From contig CM030939.1 of the NCBI GenBank assembly GCA_018136815.1, positions 1,471,930 through 1,535,929 of the forward strand: a stretch of DNA of 64,000 nucleotides. The letters are read 5' to 3'. The notes under the pieces are model-generated. The model was not told the origin of the DNA, ran no database searches, and was given only the letters and a program-made list of their open reading frames with translations. Positions 63,884 to 64,000 of the stretch are shown here, piece after piece. This DNA comes from Isochrysis galbana (taxonomy: Eukaryota > Haptophyta > Isochrysidales > Isochrysidaceae). Each line of letters starts with the position of its first letter. The first letter of the stretch is position 1. Both the position numbers and the translations under genes were made by a program.

Positions 63884-64000
63884 AGCAATATAAGGCTAGT
63901 AACCGGATAGCTGGGTATCTAGATACCCAGCTACTCACCACCCATTTCCACTACCCACCTCCATGCGGGTAGGGGCGTCTCTCCTACCCACTGGGTCTGG
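63884..64000. repeat. dispersed repeat with 24-bp palindrome, cut by window end
   Basis: Reverse complement of 33462-33600. It holds a perfect 24-bp palindrome at 63909-63932 (half: agctgggtatct). Probably a mobile-element terminus continuing past the window. Confidence 0.75.

Overview
This window is nuclear DNA of a GC-rich eukaryotic microalga. The evidence is spliced genes, eukaryote-only proteins (MON2, RBMX2/Ist3, FAN1), a protein of the cyanobacterial/plastid DUF3727 family behind a signal-like leader, Ser-Pro(n) extensin/pherophorin-like rods, a GPS-bearing multi-pass receptor with TIR domains, and many recent non-LTR retrotransposon insertions. A secondary-plastid alga (haptophyte, pelagophyte or similar) fits best, but that lineage call is inference; nothing here fixes it.

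Layout. 1-20059 (+) is dominated by one giant intronless reading frame, open to the left edge. About 8.2 kb of SPPPP-type tandem repeat is followed by two near-identical small modules separated by a second proline rod, a GAIN-like region with a GPS cleavage motif, and then two tandem receptor units, each filamin-like, Cys-rich, multi-TM and TIR. 20060-29677 is repeat-rich accessory DNA with a LINE ORF1-like fragment, a spliced membrane-protein gene (YrhK-like, -), a transposon-like fragment and a coiled-coil ORF. 29678-30955 (+) is a Zn(II)2Cys6 transcription factor. 32390-33790 holds a minisatellite, an AT-rich insert and dispersed repeats. 33944-35417 (+) is RBMX2, running into a 100-N gap. 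MON2 runs (-) from 38169 into the other side of the same gap. 38871-39849 (+) is a SAP-piggyBac-like transposase part. 41391-44561 (-) is LINE copy 1. 44991-48593 (+) is FAN1 with a HIRAN domain embedded in its nuclease domain. 49081-49770 holds a short interspersed element and a Ty3/gypsy fossil. 50080-53214 (-) is LINE copy 2. 54563-56888 (+) is a four-exon ubiquitin-like/coiled-coil gene. 57261-58347 (-) is LINE copy 3. 58.5-60.5 kb is AT-richer accessory DNA with an unknown ORF. 62455-63389 (+) is the DUF3727 gene.

How it works together. The host genes are unrelated housekeeping functions: splicing, Golgi/endosome traffic, crosslink repair, plastid biology and transcription. They sit in islands between mobile elements. 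The receptor gene looks like one cell-surface signalling molecule in which a rigid extracellular rod and an autoproteolysis motif are coupled through membrane helices to TIR domains. The mobile fraction is led by one LINE family. Copies 1 and 2 are almost identical where they overlap, both have intact target-site duplications, and both lost the RT core by different internal deletions.

Limits. All calls come from reading sequence and remembered family motifs. No alignment, structure prediction or transcript data were available. The proline-repeat tract, the 100-N gap and the homopolymer runs are places where the assembly itself may be wrong.
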